Shown here piece by piece: positions 25,553 to 34,448 of a stretch of DNA of 64,000 nucleotides (positions are counted from its first letter, which is position 1; each line of letters begins with the position of its first letter). The stretch spans positions 124,001 to 188,000 of the forward strand of contig NZ_VIRM01000001.1 in the NCBI RefSeq assembly GCF_006874475.1. Reading direction: 5' to 3'. The notes under the pieces were generated by a model. It did not search any database, was not told the DNA's origin, and saw only the letters and a list, made by a program, of their open reading frames with translations. The position numbers and the translations under genes are program-made. This stretch comes from Microbispora hainanensis. GTDB taxonomy: Bacteria; Actinomycetota; Actinomycetes; Streptosporangiales; Streptosporangiaceae.

Positions 25553-26437
25553 TCAGATGGCGCCGGAGAACGTGTCGCACCGGGCGGGGGAGCCCGTCTC
25601 GTATCCCGTGGTGAACCACTTCACGCGCTGCCGGGAACTCCCGTGCGTCCATCCCTCGGGGTCCACCCTGCCCCGGGTGCGCTCCTGGATTCTGTCGTCG
25701 CCCACCGCCGCCGCGGCGTCCAGGGCCTCCTGGATGTCCGCCGCCGTGAACGGGCTCGCGTAGAACCCCGTGTCGACCGCGTTCTTCGCCCACACTCCCG
25801 CGTAGCAGTCGGCCTGAAGCTCCAGCCGTACGGAGGCGCTGTCGGCGCCCTGGCTGCCGCCGCCGACCCGCCGTGTGGTGCCGAGGAGGTTCTGCACGTG
25901 GTGGCCGTACTCGTGCCCGATCACGTACGCCTGCGCGAACGGCCCGCCCTTGGCGCCGAACTGGCTCTCCAACTCGCCGAAGAAGCCGAGGTCGAGATAG
26001 ACCTTGCCGTCGGCGGGGCAGTAGAAGGGGCCGACGGCGGAGCTGGCCTGGCCGCAGCCGGTGCTCACGGCGTTGGTGAACAGGACGGTGCGGGCGGTGC
26101 GGTACGGCTCCTTGCCCCGCTCGGCGAAGGCGTCCCGCCAGTATTTCTGGACGCTGTTGACCACACCCACGACGCGGCACTTCTCCGACTGGTCCGCGTC
26201 GCTGCCCTTCTTGCACTGGGCGGTGAGATCCGACGCCGGGCGCGCGCCCGTCGATCCGCCGGACGAGGAACCTCCACCGCTCAGAAGATCGGCCGGGTTG
26301 ACGCCCAGGAGCAGGGCGACGACCAGGGCGACGACACCGATGGCGCCCCCGCCGATCGCGAGCCCGCCGCCCGGGAACCCGCCGCCGCCCTCCTCCACCT
26401 GAGACGCGTCGAGGTCGACGTCGTCGCGGAAGTCCAT
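25553..26437 (-). CDS. neutral zinc metallopeptidase (YpfJ family)
   Basis: The 294-residue protein has an N-terminal membrane helix (LAIGGGAIGVVALVVALLLGV, about residues 27-47) and a catalytic domain outside the membrane with the HExGH zinc motif in IGHEYGHHVQ and a downstream ELQADCYAGVWA helix carrying the third ligand. Length and architecture match the YpfJ/putative neutral zinc metallopeptidase family. The RBS ggaagg nine bases before ATG 26437 sets the start. Substrate unknown; localisation suggests envelope protein processing. Divergent from the methyltransferase gene with a 72-bp gap. Confidence 0.9.
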   Translation of the reverse strand: MDFRDDVDLDASQVEEGGGGFPGGGLAIGGGAIGVVALVVALLLGVNPADLLSGGGSSSGGSTGARPASDLTAQCKKGSDADQSEKCRVVGVVNSVQKYWRDAFAERGKEPYRTARTVLFTNAVSTGCGQASSAVGPFYCPADGKVYLDLGFFGELESQFGAKGGPFAQAYVIGHEYGHHVQNLLGTTRRVGGGSQGADSASVRLELQADCYAGVWAKNAVDTGFYASPFTAADIQEALDAAAAVGDDRIQERTRGRVDPEGWTHGSSRQRVKWFTTGYETGSPARCDTFSGAI

Positions 26438-26509
26438 AAGCTCGCCTTCCTGCCCCGGGATCTGCCACGTCCTATGATCCCCGACGGCCGCATTCCAGAG
26501 GAGCCGCAG

Positions 26510-27109
26510 ATGATGAACGAACGATCCCTCCACGAGACCCGGGAGTTCTTCGCCGCGAAGGCGGCCACCTGGGAGGAGAAGTATCCCGACGACGGCCCGG
26601 TCTTCGCCGCCGCGATCGCCGAGATGGCCCTGCCGTCCGGGGGCCTGGTCCTCGACGCCGGATGCGGCACCGGCCGCGCGTTCCCTCTGCTGCGCGACGC
26701 CGTCGGGCCCGCCGGGCGGGTGGTGGGCGTGGACGTCACCCCCGAGATGATCCGGTCGGCCCGCGATCGGGGGCGCGCCGACTTCGGCCTGCTGCTGATC
26801 GCCGATGCCGGGCGGCTTCCGCTCCGCGACGGCGTGGCCGACGGCGTGCTGGCCTCCGGGCTGATCTCCCACGTTCCGCGGCCGGCGGCCGTACTGGCCG
26901 AGCTGGCCCGGGTGACCCGCCCCGGCGGGCGGCTGGCACTGTTCCACCCCGTGGGCCGTGCGGTGCTCGCGGCCCGGCGCGGCCGCACCCTGACCCCCGA
27001 CGACCTTCGGGCCGAGCGCAACCTCCGTCCCCTGCTGGACGCCGCCGGCTGGACTCTGCTCGCCTTCCACGACACCGACGAGCGTTATCTGGCTCTGGCT
27101 CGCAGATGA
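26510..27109 (+). CDS. class I SAM-dependent methyltransferase
   Basis: The 199-residue protein has motif I LDAGCGTGRAFP, the acidic residue of motif II in VVGVDVTPEM, and ADAGRLPLRDGVADGVLASGLISH, all typical of Methyltransf_11/25. The start ATG 26510 has agagga upstream; an in-frame ATG at 26474 is possible. Substrate cannot be told. It is the first gene of a same-strand series but 81 bp separate it from the molybdate regulator. Confidence 0.88.
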   Translation: MMNERSLHETREFFAAKAATWEEKYPDDGPVFAAAIAEMALPSGGLVLDAGCGTGRAFPLLRDAVGPAGRVVGVDVTPEMIRSARDRGRADFGLLLIADAGRLPLRDGVADGVLASGLISHVPRPAAVLAELARVTRPGGRLALFHPVGRAVLAARRGRTLTPDDLRAERNLRPLLDAAGWTLLAFHDTDERYLALARR

Positions 27110-27190
27110 GATATGAGAAAAGGAAACGGCAGGGTTTCTGCGATCGGGTAGGCGTCAAACAGCACGCAACTGCGGCGTAGGGTGGTGCCC

Positions 27191-27601
27191 GTGACGACGT
27201 TCCGGATCAGCGAAGCGGCCGCGGTGCTCGGCGTCAGCGCCGACACCGTACGGCGTCTCGTCGACGGGGGCCGGCTCGCCGCGCACCGCGACGAGAACGG
27301 CCACCGCCTGATCGCCGGCACCGACCTCGCGGCGTACGCGCGGGCGCAGACCGAGGCGGACGAGCGCACCGGCGTCTCCTCGGCGCGCAACCGCTTACGC
27401 GGGATCGTGACCGAGGTGATCAGGGACGCGGTGATGGCCCAGGTGGAGATCGCTGCCGGGCCGTTCCGCGTGGTCTCGCTGATGAGCCGCCAGGCGGCCG
27501 ACGAGCTCGGCCTGGAGCCGGGGGTGATGGCGGTGGCCGTCGTCAAGTCCACCAACGTCGTCGTCGAGATCCCCGGCCACGCGCGCGTCGCGAGTCAGTA
27601 G
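27191..27601 (+). CDS. molybdate-binding HTH-Mop regulator
   Basis: About 136 residues: an N-terminal MerR/excisionase-type HTH (FRISEAAAVLGVSADTVRRLVDGGRL) and a C-terminal Mop/TOBE domain (SARNRLRGIVTEVIRDAVMAQVEIAAG...VKSTNVVVEI), which binds molybdate or tungstate. It lies 11 bp upstream of modA and is very likely the molybdate-responsive regulator or storage protein of that operon. GTG 27191 is favoured over 27182 because agggtgg then has proper spacing. Confidence 0.88.
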   Translation: MTTFRISEAAAVLGVSADTVRRLVDGGRLAAHRDENGHRLIAGTDLAAYARAQTEADERTGVSSARNRLRGIVTEVIRDAVMAQVEIAAGPFRVVSLMSRQAADELGLEPGVMAVAVVKSTNVVVEIPGHARVASQ

Positions 27602-27612
27602 AAGGAGCCGTG

Positions 27613-28392
27613 ATGCTCAGACGTCTCCGCCTGGCCGCCGTCCTCGCCTCGGTGCTGAGCCTGGCGGCGTGCGGCTCGTCCTCATCGGACACCGCCGCTC
27701 CCGCCTCCTCCGGCGGTGCCGGGAAAACGCTCACGGTGTTCGCCGCGGCGTCCCTGACCGAGACGTTCACCGAGCTGGGCAGGCGGTTCGAAAGCGCCCA
27801 CTCCGGCACGAAGGTCACCTTCAACTTCGGGTCCAGCGCGACCCTGGCGCAGCAGATCACGCAGGGGGCCCCCGCCGACGTCTTCGCCGCCGCGAGCCCG
27901 GCCACCATGAAGACGGTCACCGACGCCGGGCTGGCCTCGGCGCCCACCGTGTTCGTCAGGAACACGCTCCAGATCGCCGTCCCCGAGGACAACCCGGCCA
28001 AGGTCGGGTCGCTCAAGGACCTGACCGACCCGAAGGTCAAGGTCGCCCTGTGCGCCGAGCAGGTGCCCTGCGGCGCGGCGGCGGTCAAGGCGCTGGACGC
28101 GGCCGGCCTCAAGGTCACCCCCGTCACCCTGGAGCAGGACGTCAAGGCGACGCTCACCAAGGTGCGGCTCGGCGAGGTCGACGCGGCGCTCGTCTACCGC
28201 ACCGACGTGATCGCCTCCGGCGGGAGGGTCAGGGGCATCGACTTCCCCGAAGCCGCCCAGGCCGTCAACGACTATCCGATCGCGGCGCTCGCCGAGGCGC
28301 CCGCACCCGATCTGGCCGAGCAGTTCGTCGATCTCGTGCTGTCGCAGCAGGGCAGGGACGTGCTGACCAAGGCCGGTTTCCAGGCGCCGTGA
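27613..28392 (+). CDS. modA: molybdate ABC transporter substrate-binding lipoprotein
   Basis: The 259-residue product has a lipoprotein signal (LSLAAC-G) and the ModA pattern TVFAAASLTETFTELGRRFE, FGSSATLAQQI and GAPADVFAAASP, whose Ser residues bind the oxyanion. It captures molybdate (or tungstate) outside the membrane for ModB/ModC. ATG 27613 follows aaggag by five bases. The stop overlaps modB by 4 bp, so expression is coupled. Confidence 0.95.
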   Translation: MLRRLRLAAVLASVLSLAACGSSSSDTAAPASSGGAGKTLTVFAAASLTETFTELGRRFESAHSGTKVTFNFGSSATLAQQITQGAPADVFAAASPATMKTVTDAGLASAPTVFVRNTLQIAVPEDNPAKVGSLKDLTDPKVKVALCAEQVPCGAAAVKALDAAGLKVTPVTLEQDVKATLTKVRLGEVDAALVYRTDVIASGGRVRGIDFPEAAQAVNDYPIAALAEAPAPDLAEQFVDLVLSQQGRDVLTKAGFQAP

Positions 28393-29198
28393 CCAGGCCC
28401 GTACGAGCGAGGGCCCCGCGGGCGCGCATGCCGTGGCCGCTGCTGGTGCCCGCGCTCGCGGGGCTGGCCTTCCTCGTCCTTCCGCTGGCCGGGCTGCTGG
28501 TCCGCGCCCCGTGGGCGACTCTGCCGGGGCGGCTGGCCGAGCCGCGGGTGCTGGAGGCCCTGCGGCTCTCCCTGGTGACCGCGACCATCGCGACCGCCGT
28601 CTGCCTGCTGCTCGGCGTGCCGCTCGCCTGGCTGCTGGCCCGTACGACGCTGCCGGGGAGGCGGGTGCTGCGCGCGCTGGTCACCGTGCCGCTCGTGCTG
28701 CCGCCGGTCGTCGGCGGCGTCGCGCTGCTGCTGGTGCTCGGCCGCCGCGGGCTCATCGGCCAGTGGTTGTACGACGCCTTCGGCGTCTCCCTGCCCTTCA
28801 CCACCACCGGAGTCGTCGTCGCGGAGGCGTTCGTCGCCATGCCGTTCCTCGTCATCGCCGTGGAGGGGGCGCTGCGCGCGGCCGACCAGCGCTACGAGGA
28901 GGCCGCCGCGACGCTGGGGGCCTCCCGCTGGACCGTCTTCCGCCGGGTCACCCTGCCCATGGTCGCCCCCGGCGTGCTGGCGGGCGCCGTCCTGTGCTGG
29001 GCCCGCGCGCTCGGCGAGTTCGGGGCGACCATCACCTTCGCCGGGAACTTCCCGGGCCGCACGCAGACCATGCCGCTGGCCGTCTATCTGGCGCTGGAGA
29101 CCGATCCGGACGCCGCAATCGTGCTCAGCCTGGTGCTGCTCGCGGTCTCGGTGATCGTGCTGGCCGGCCTGCGCGACCGCTGGGTGGGCGCCGCATGA
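28389..29198 (+). CDS. modB: molybdate ABC transporter permease
   Basis: A 269-residue permease with about six transmembrane helices and the ABC coupling motif EAAATLGASRWTVFRRVTLPM (EAA loop). PLVLPPVVGGVALLLVLGRRG is typical of ModB/CysT-type permeases. GTG start overlaps the modA stop and the stop overlaps modC (ATGA). It forms the membrane channel for molybdate uptake. Confidence 0.94.
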   Translation: MTRPVRARAPRARMPWPLLVPALAGLAFLVLPLAGLLVRAPWATLPGRLAEPRVLEALRLSLVTATIATAVCLLLGVPLAWLLARTTLPGRRVLRALVTVPLVLPPVVGGVALLLVLGRRGLIGQWLYDAFGVSLPFTTTGVVVAEAFVAMPFLVIAVEGALRAADQRYEEAAATLGASRWTVFRRVTLPMVAPGVLAGAVLCWARALGEFGATITFAGNFPGRTQTMPLAVYLALETDPDAAIVLSLVLLAVSVIVLAGLRDRWVGAA

Positions 29199-30226
29199 AC
29201 ATGAAGGCCCATCTGGTCGTCGAACGCCCCGCTTTTCGCCTGGACGTCCGGATCAGCGCGGCAGCCGGTGAGGTGGTGGCGCTGCTCGGTCCCAACGGCG
29301 CGGGCAAGACGACCGCGCTGCGCGGCCTCGCCGGGCTCACCGCCCTGAACGGCGGGCGCGTCGAGCTGGACGGCGCCGAGGTCCACCACCTGCCGCCCGA
29401 ACGCCGCGGGATCGGCGTGGTCTTCCAGGACTACCTGCTGTTCCCGCACCTGTCCGCTCTCGACAACGTCGCCTTCGGGCCACGCTGCAAGGGGCTCGGC
29501 AAGGCCGCGGCCCGCCGGGCCGCCGCCGAGCTGCTCGACCGCGTCGGACTCGCCGGCCACGCCCACGTCCGTCCCGGGCGTCTGTCCGGAGGCCAGGCGC
29601 AGCGCGTCGCCCTCGCCCGCGCCCTCGCCGTACGGCCCCGCCTGCTGCTGCTGGACGAGCCGCTGGCCGCCCTCGACGCGCACACCCGGCTGGAGATCCG
29701 CGCCGAGCTGCGCCGCCACCTGGCCGACTTCGACGGCGCGACCATCCTGGTCACCCACGACGCGCTCGACGCGATGGTCCTGGCCCACCGGCTCGTCGTG
29801 ATCGAGAACGGCGCCGTCGTGCAGACCGGCACGCCGGGCGAGATCGCCCGCCATCCGCGTACGGACTACGTCGCCCGACTCGTCGGCCTCAACCTCTATC
29901 GGGGCGAGGCCGACGGCGAGCACGTCGTCGTGGGCGAGGTGCGCTTCAGCAGCGCAGAACGCCTGACCGGGCCCGCCTTCGTCGCCTTCCCGCCGTCGGC
30001 CGTCGCCCTCTATAGGAGCCGCCCCGACGGCAGCCCGCGCAACCTGTGGCAGGTCGTCATCGACGGCATCGAACGCCACGGCGACCACGTTCGCGTGCAC
30101 CTGCGCGGGCCGATCCCGCTGCTCGCCGACGTCACCCCGGCGGCCGCCGCCGACCTCGACCTCACCCCGGGCCAGGACGTCTGGGCCGCCGTCAAGGCCA
30201 CCGAGACGCACGCCTACCCGGCCTGA
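29195..30226 (+). CDS. modC: molybdate ABC transporter ATPase with TOBE domain
   Basis: The 343-residue ATPase has Walker A GPNGAGKT, Q-loop FQDYLLFPH, signature LSGGQAQR, Walker B LLLLDEPLAALD and the H-loop TILVTHD. The last 100 residues form a TOBE/Mop-like domain (AFVAFPPSAVALY; DVWAAVKATETHA) that can bind molybdate and inhibit transport, a known ModC feature. It closes the regulator-modABC unit. Confidence 0.94.
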   Translation: MNMKAHLVVERPAFRLDVRISAAAGEVVALLGPNGAGKTTALRGLAGLTALNGGRVELDGAEVHHLPPERRGIGVVFQDYLLFPHLSALDNVAFGPRCKGLGKAAARRAAAELLDRVGLAGHAHVRPGRLSGGQAQRVALARALAVRPRLLLLDEPLAALDAHTRLEIRAELRRHLADFDGATILVTHDALDAMVLAHRLVVIENGAVVQTGTPGEIARHPRTDYVARLVGLNLYRGEADGEHVVVGEVRFSSAERLTGPAFVAFPPSAVALYRSRPDGSPRNLWQVVIDGIERHGDHVRVHLRGPIPLLADVTPAAAADLDLTPGQDVWAAVKATETHAYPA

Positions 30227-30262
30227 ACCGGCGACCGTGGGGCGAAACGGTAGATTGCCCGC

Positions 30263-30469
30263 ATGTCCTCCACCCCGGGGGACAAGCGGAACATGATCGT
30301 CGCGGTGCCCGGGACGGTGACCATCGCGCTGGTCCTCCTGCAGCTCGTGGCGGCGGTCGTGGCGGCGTGGGTCGCCTGGCCCGCGTTCGCCGCCGTACCG
30401 GTGACCGTGCTGGCCGCGGTCACCGTGGTGCTCGAACTGCCCCGCTGGCGGTGGCTCGCCTCCCGGTGA
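30263..30469 (+). CDS. small two-helix membrane protein
   Basis: A 68-residue protein with two hydrophobic helices (TVTIALVLLQLVAAVVAAWVA and FAAVPVTVLAAVTVVLEL in outline). No family recognised. The ATG lacks a Shine-Dalgarno, but a tagatt -10-like hexamer lies six bases upstream of the ATG, consistent with a leaderless mRNA, a common arrangement in actinobacteria. Confidence 0.5.
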   Translation: MSSTPGDKRNMIVAVPGTVTIALVLLQLVAAVVAAWVAWPAFAAVPVTVLAAVTVVLELPRWRWLASR

Positions 30470-30490
30470 GGCGTGCCGCCCCGGGGCCGG

Positions 30491-31918
30491 TCACGCGTAC
30501 GCGCGGTCGCGTCGCAGGAAGACCGCGGCGAGCAGGACGCCCAGCAGGACGAGTACGGCGTTGACGATGACGGCGGTCGTGACGCCGTGCAGGATCGCCC
30601 CGGCGGACGCCACACCCCCGGCCGTGGCGGTGGCGATCGCCGACATGATCGGGGTGCCCATGGTGATGCCGACCTGCTGGGACATCGACGCCAGACCGGT
30701 GGCAAGGCCCTGCTCGTGGTCGGGGAGGCCGGTGGTGGCGGTGACCATGAAGCCGACGATGACGAGCATGTTGCCCACGCCGCCCAGGAAGGTGGCGGGC
30801 AGCAGCAGCCCCATCGAGGCCGGTGTGTCGCCGAGGAAGATCAGGACGGCGGTGAAGACGGCCTGGAGCAGCCCGCCGCCGACCAGGACGGCCGTCGTGG
30901 ACGTACGGGCGATCGCCTTCGGGGCGAGCACGCCGCCGGTCACGGTCCCGGCTCCCAGGACGCCGAAGGAGAGCCCGGCGGCGAGCGCCGAGAAGCCCAG
31001 GGTCTTCTGCATATAGAGGGTGAGCAGATAGACCAGGGACGTCTCGGTGACGAAGGCGAGCAGCCCGAGCACGTTGCCCCAGGCCACCGTGCGCTTGCGC
31101 AGTACGCGCACCGGGACCAGGGGCTGGGCGGCCCGGCGCTCGACGAGGTAGAAGACGACCAGCAGGACGGCCCCGGTCAGCAGGCCCGTCAGGGCGAAGG
31201 GCTCGGTCCAGCCGTGTTCGCCCGCCCGCGTCAGGCCGTAGACGACGCCGAGCAGTCCGAGGGTGACCGACAGCGCGCCGGGCAGATCGACCGCGGGGCG
31301 GGCGGCGGGACGCGACTCGGCGATGACGGCGGGGGCGACGAGCAGCACGGCCACGGCGACGGGGACGTTGACGAAGAAGGCCCAGCGCCACGACAGCAGG
31401 TCGGTGAGCACGCCGCCGAGCACCGCACCGGCGGTGAACCCGGCGGACATGAGCGCGCCGTTCAGGCCCAGGGCCTTCTGCCGCAGCGGGCCTTCGGGGA
31501 ACGACGTGGTGAGCAGGGCGAGCCCGGCCGGGGTGGCGGCGGCGGTGGCGAGCCCCTGGGCGACGCGGGCGACGATGAGCACCCCGGGGCCGGGGGCGAG
31601 CCCACCGGCGAGCGAGGCCGCGCCCAGGAGCGCGAGGCTGCCGAGGAAGATGCGCTTGCGGCCGATCAGGTCGCCGATGCGGCCGAAGAAGAGAGTGAAA
31701 CCGGCCGCGCACAGGGCGAAGGCCGTGGCGACCCACTGCAGATCGGCCAGCGAGAACCCGAGGTCGTCGCCGATCGCGGGCAGCGCCACGTTCAGGATCG
31801 AGAAATCGACGGCCAGCATGAACTGGGCGACCAGCAGCACCGCGAGGACGACCTTCAAGCGGCCGGCCAGGCGTGACGCCTCGTGAGCGGCGGCCGGCGG
31901 CGATTTCGTGGTGGACAT
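30491..31918 (-). CDS. MFS drug exporter (DHA2 family, 14 TM)
   Basis: This 475-residue transporter has about 14 transmembrane helices and the family motifs VDFSILNVALPAIGDDLG at helix 1 and LFFGRIGDLIGRKRIF (motif A). DHA2 members export drugs or dyes by proton antiport. aggggg lies eight bases before the ATG. A TetR gene is divergent and a palindromic operator sits between them, so expression is probably induced by the exported compound. Confidence 0.92.
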   Translation of the reverse strand: MSTTKSPPAAAHEASRLAGRLKVVLAVLLVAQFMLAVDFSILNVALPAIGDDLGFSLADLQWVATAFALCAAGFTLFFGRIGDLIGRKRIFLGSLALLGAASLAGGLAPGPGVLIVARVAQGLATAAATPAGLALLTTSFPEGPLRQKALGLNGALMSAGFTAGAVLGGVLTDLLSWRWAFFVNVPVAVAVLLVAPAVIAESRPAARPAVDLPGALSVTLGLLGVVYGLTRAGEHGWTEPFALTGLLTGAVLLVVFYLVERRAAQPLVPVRVLRKRTVAWGNVLGLLAFVTETSLVYLLTLYMQKTLGFSALAAGLSFGVLGAGTVTGGVLAPKAIARTSTTAVLVGGGLLQAVFTAVLIFLGDTPASMGLLLPATFLGGVGNMLVIVGFMVTATTGLPDHEQGLATGLASMSQQVGITMGTPIMSAIATATAGGVASAGAILHGVTTAVIVNAVLVLLGVLLAAVFLRRDRAYA

Positions 31919-31946
31919 GACGGGGACCCCCTTCAGGGAGGCGACT

Positions 31947-31968
31947 TAACGGGTCTACCGTCCCATTA
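31947..31968. promoter_or_regulatory. candidate TetR operator (TAAYGGG-N8-CCCRTTA)
   Basis: The imperfect inverted repeat taacggg...cccatta lies 29 bp upstream of the MFS start and 79 bp upstream of the TetR start, in the divergent gap. Arms match in six of seven positions. It is the likeliest binding site of the adjacent TetR protein. Confidence 0.6.
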
Positions 31969-32046
31969 GACTGAGGGGGACACTAGCACCACGCGTCGCC
32001 TTAAGGGAACGGCGGTCCCGATAGTGACCCTTGGGAAGGAGCCGTC

Positions 32047-32652
32047 ATGGCAGCAACTCCACCGCCCGGTGCCGTCCGCCCAGGTGGACGCACGGCCCGC
32101 GTCCGCGAGGCCGTCCTCGAAGCCGCCGCCGACACCCTGGCCGAGAAGGGCTTCGACGGTCTCGACCTCAGTGAGATCGCCCGTATCGCGGGGGTCGGGA
32201 AGACGACCCTCTATCGCCGCTGGGGCACGCCCGCCGCGCTCGCCGCCGACCTCCTCCAGGACATGGCCGAGCGGTCCCTGCCCCGCTCGCGCAACGGCGA
32301 CATCGACCGGGATCTGCGCGACAACGCCCACCTGGTGCTCAAAACCCTCACCGATCCCCGCCAGGGACGGCTGTTCAAGGCGCTGATCGCCGCCTCGCTC
32401 TGCAACGACCAGGCCGCGCAGGCGTTGCGCCGCTTCTACGCCGTACGCATCGACGAATGGGCCGGCTGCGTCACCGACGCGATCGAACGCGGCGAGCTGC
32501 CCCCCGGCACCGACCCCCGCCGGGTGATCGCCGCCGTCTCCGCGCCTCTCTACTACGCCCTGCTCAACACCGGGGAACCCCTGGACGAGGCGGCGGCCGA
32601 TCGGGCCGCGGCGGCCGCCCTGGCAGCGGCCCGCGCCGGCGCCCTCACCTGA
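32047..32652 (+). CDS. TetR-family regulator of the MFS exporter
   Basis: The 201-residue protein has a TetR HTH (REAVLEAAADTLAEKGFDGLDLSEIARIAGVGKTTLYRRWGTP in outline, residues about 19-62) and a TetR_C-type ligand domain. gaaggag precedes ATG 32047. Divergent placement next to the exporter is the classic local repressor arrangement. Inducer unknown. Confidence 0.92.
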   Translation: MAATPPPGAVRPGGRTARVREAVLEAAADTLAEKGFDGLDLSEIARIAGVGKTTLYRRWGTPAALAADLLQDMAERSLPRSRNGDIDRDLRDNAHLVLKTLTDPRQGRLFKALIAASLCNDQAAQALRRFYAVRIDEWAGCVTDAIERGELPPGTDPRRVIAAVSAPLYYALLNTGEPLDEAAADRAAAAALAAARAGALT

Positions 32653-32721
32653 ACAGCACAGGTGGGCACCCGAACTGCCCACCTGTCGGTGCGTACTTTT
32701 TTCAGCAGGGCGAGAACGGCC

Positions 32722-33237
32722 TCAGACGGAGCCCCCGTACAGGCGCCGCATTTGCGCTTCATACTGCGAGAACGGCTCCAGGCCCATTGCGGCGCGGCGG
32801 TCGTCCAGGCGATCCGCGTCCTCTATCGGGTGTGGCCTGAAACCGCTGTCGTCCCTGAAGAATTGCGTTCCATAGAGCTGGGGACGGCCGGAACCCACGC
32901 GAATTCGATCTTCGAGGTAGGCGAGATGCGCGGGCTTCGCCTCGTTCCGGGAAACGGCGTCGGAAAGCGCTCGGTGGAATTCGCGCTGAACCTCGGGTGA
33001 GGCGTCGGCGTGCTGGGCGAGCAGCCATGCCGCCAGCGCCGCTTCCTCTCCTACCTGCGACAACAGCGGCCAGCCGCGCGCGCCGACCACCGATCGCAGC
33101 CATGCCGTGTTGTCCCGATCGATGCTCCTCCACTGGGCCATGCGCTCCTGGCTCGGAGGCTCATCGGCCGGCTCGCGGATATCCTGATCGACCTTCATGC
33201 GCTTCAGCAGTTCCGCCCGCAGTTCGTCGTCGGTCAC
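32722..33237 (-). CDS. DUF6624-family protein
   Basis: The 171-residue protein has LRAELLKRMKVDQDIR, an AAWLLAQHAD helix and YLEDRIRVGSGRPQLYGTQF, a pattern of the DUF6624 family of unknown function found in many actinobacteria. It has no signal peptide. Convergent with the TetR gene and divergent from the 33482 gene. Nothing indicates a specific role. Confidence 0.75.
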   Translation of the reverse strand: MTDDELRAELLKRMKVDQDIREPADEPPSQERMAQWRSIDRDNTAWLRSVVGARGWPLLSQVGEEAALAAWLLAQHADASPEVQREFHRALSDAVSRNEAKPAHLAYLEDRIRVGSGRPQLYGTQFFRDDSGFRPHPIEDADRLDDRRAAMGLEPFSQYEAQMRRLYGGSV

Positions 33238-33481
33238 GTTCCGAATTTACGCCGCGGGCGACGTCCGGTCACCTTCTCGACGTTGCCCAATCGATTTCGG
33301 ATGCACGTGATCCGGCCCCGCTTTCGCACGCATTCTCCAGGTCGCCGAAACCGGTCCGTCCGCTGCCGAGCGAACGGCGGCCGAGGCGGGATCGGCCGTA
33401 CGAGCGGTTGCGCGCACCGCGGATCACAGGCCATCATCAAGGCATGATCTCCAACCGGAAGGGCGGCGACGCCCACGCGCG

Positions 33482-34348
33482 GTGACCGCGCTCACGCGGC
33501 GCTATGCCGCCGCCGAACCTGTGGCCGACGTACGGAGCAAGAGCGCTCACGACCGGTGGCAGGAAGCAGTCAAGATCCGACAGGAGTGGCTGGACCACGG
33601 TCTGTCCACACAGCCGGCCGACCGGCGGGCCGTCGAACACAGCCTCACCGTCATCTACGCGAGGATCTCTCGCCCGAAGCCCCGGTTCGAATGGGTCGAC
33701 TCACCGGCGCAGGCGATCCCGCTCGTCGCCGGTCTGCCCACTCTCGACCGGCTCTACGGGTGGATCCGGGATCCTCATCCGCAGGGGACACCGCCATTGG
33801 CCAGTGATCTGGCCATGCTCGAGTCCCAGTTGCGCGGCGCGCTCAGCGCCGGTGTCTCCCACGCCGACCCTGAGCTCTCCCCGACACGAAGGGGCAAACG
33901 GGGCGACCCCTGGCCCGAACTGCCACCGCTGAAGGCGCTCGACACCGGCGTTCCCCTAGGTGTCGTGCTGCATCAGGGCATCCGCACCGCACTGCACCGG
34001 AGCCTCGCACACGGATATCGCATCCCGATTCGCACCGCCCTGACCGGCGGCGGGCCCTTACCCACCTGCTGGTACGGCCAGCAGGACGCCGCATGGGTCG
34101 GCTACTACGACGCCCTGCACCGGCTCGGACTGGCCTCCTACAGGCCGGACGAACTCGAGCACCTCGGCCACTGGGCCGCGCTGGTGCGCTCCGGCGGCTG
34201 GTGGTGGCCGGGCGAGGAGGTGTGCGTCGTCGTGGACCGGCCCGAAATGGTCCGCGTCGAACCCGTGCCGGGAACCTGGCACGACGAGGTCCGGTTGCGA
34301 CGCGGCGGCGTCCGCTACCGCGACGGCTGGCACCCACTGCTCGCCTGA
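33482..34348 (+). CDS. hypothetical protein, DUF6745-like
   Basis: A 288-residue protein rich in Trp and His (WYGQQDAAWVGYYDALHRLG; SGGWWWPGEEVCVVVDRPEMV; RYRDGWHPLLA), a style seen in the DUF6745 family; that assignment is from memory and moderate. The GTG start has no Shine-Dalgarno but overlaps by 4 bp the stop of a 13-codon frame at 33444-33485, suggesting coupling or a different true start. No catalytic motif is obvious. A strong hairpin follows the stop. Confidence 0.6.
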   Translation: MTALTRRYAAAEPVADVRSKSAHDRWQEAVKIRQEWLDHGLSTQPADRRAVEHSLTVIYARISRPKPRFEWVDSPAQAIPLVAGLPTLDRLYGWIRDPHPQGTPPLASDLAMLESQLRGALSAGVSHADPELSPTRRGKRGDPWPELPPLKALDTGVPLGVVLHQGIRTALHRSLAHGYRIPIRTALTGGGPLPTCWYGQQDAAWVGYYDALHRLGLASYRPDELEHLGHWAALVRSGGWWWPGEEVCVVVDRPEMVRVEPVPGTWHDEVRLRRGGVRYRDGWHPLLA

Positions 34349-34353
34349 CCCAC

Positions 34354-34389
34354 GGGCGGGCCGGGACGACAGGTCGTCCCGGCCCGCCC
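34354..34389. terminator. bidirectional hairpin terminator
   Basis: A nearly perfect 17-bp stem (gggcgggccgggacgac and its complement) with a two-base loop lies between convergent genes at 34348 and 34449, well placed to end both. Confidence 0.8.
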
Positions 34390-34448
34390 CGGTCCGCTCC
34401 GGCGGCGGCGCAGGATCGCTCCGTCGGCTCGTGCCCGGCTGCCGCCGG

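Noticed and set aside
25031-26509. Very long extension upstream of the methyltransferase
   Set aside because: It is antisense to the DedA and metallopeptidase genes; RBS supports ATG 26510.
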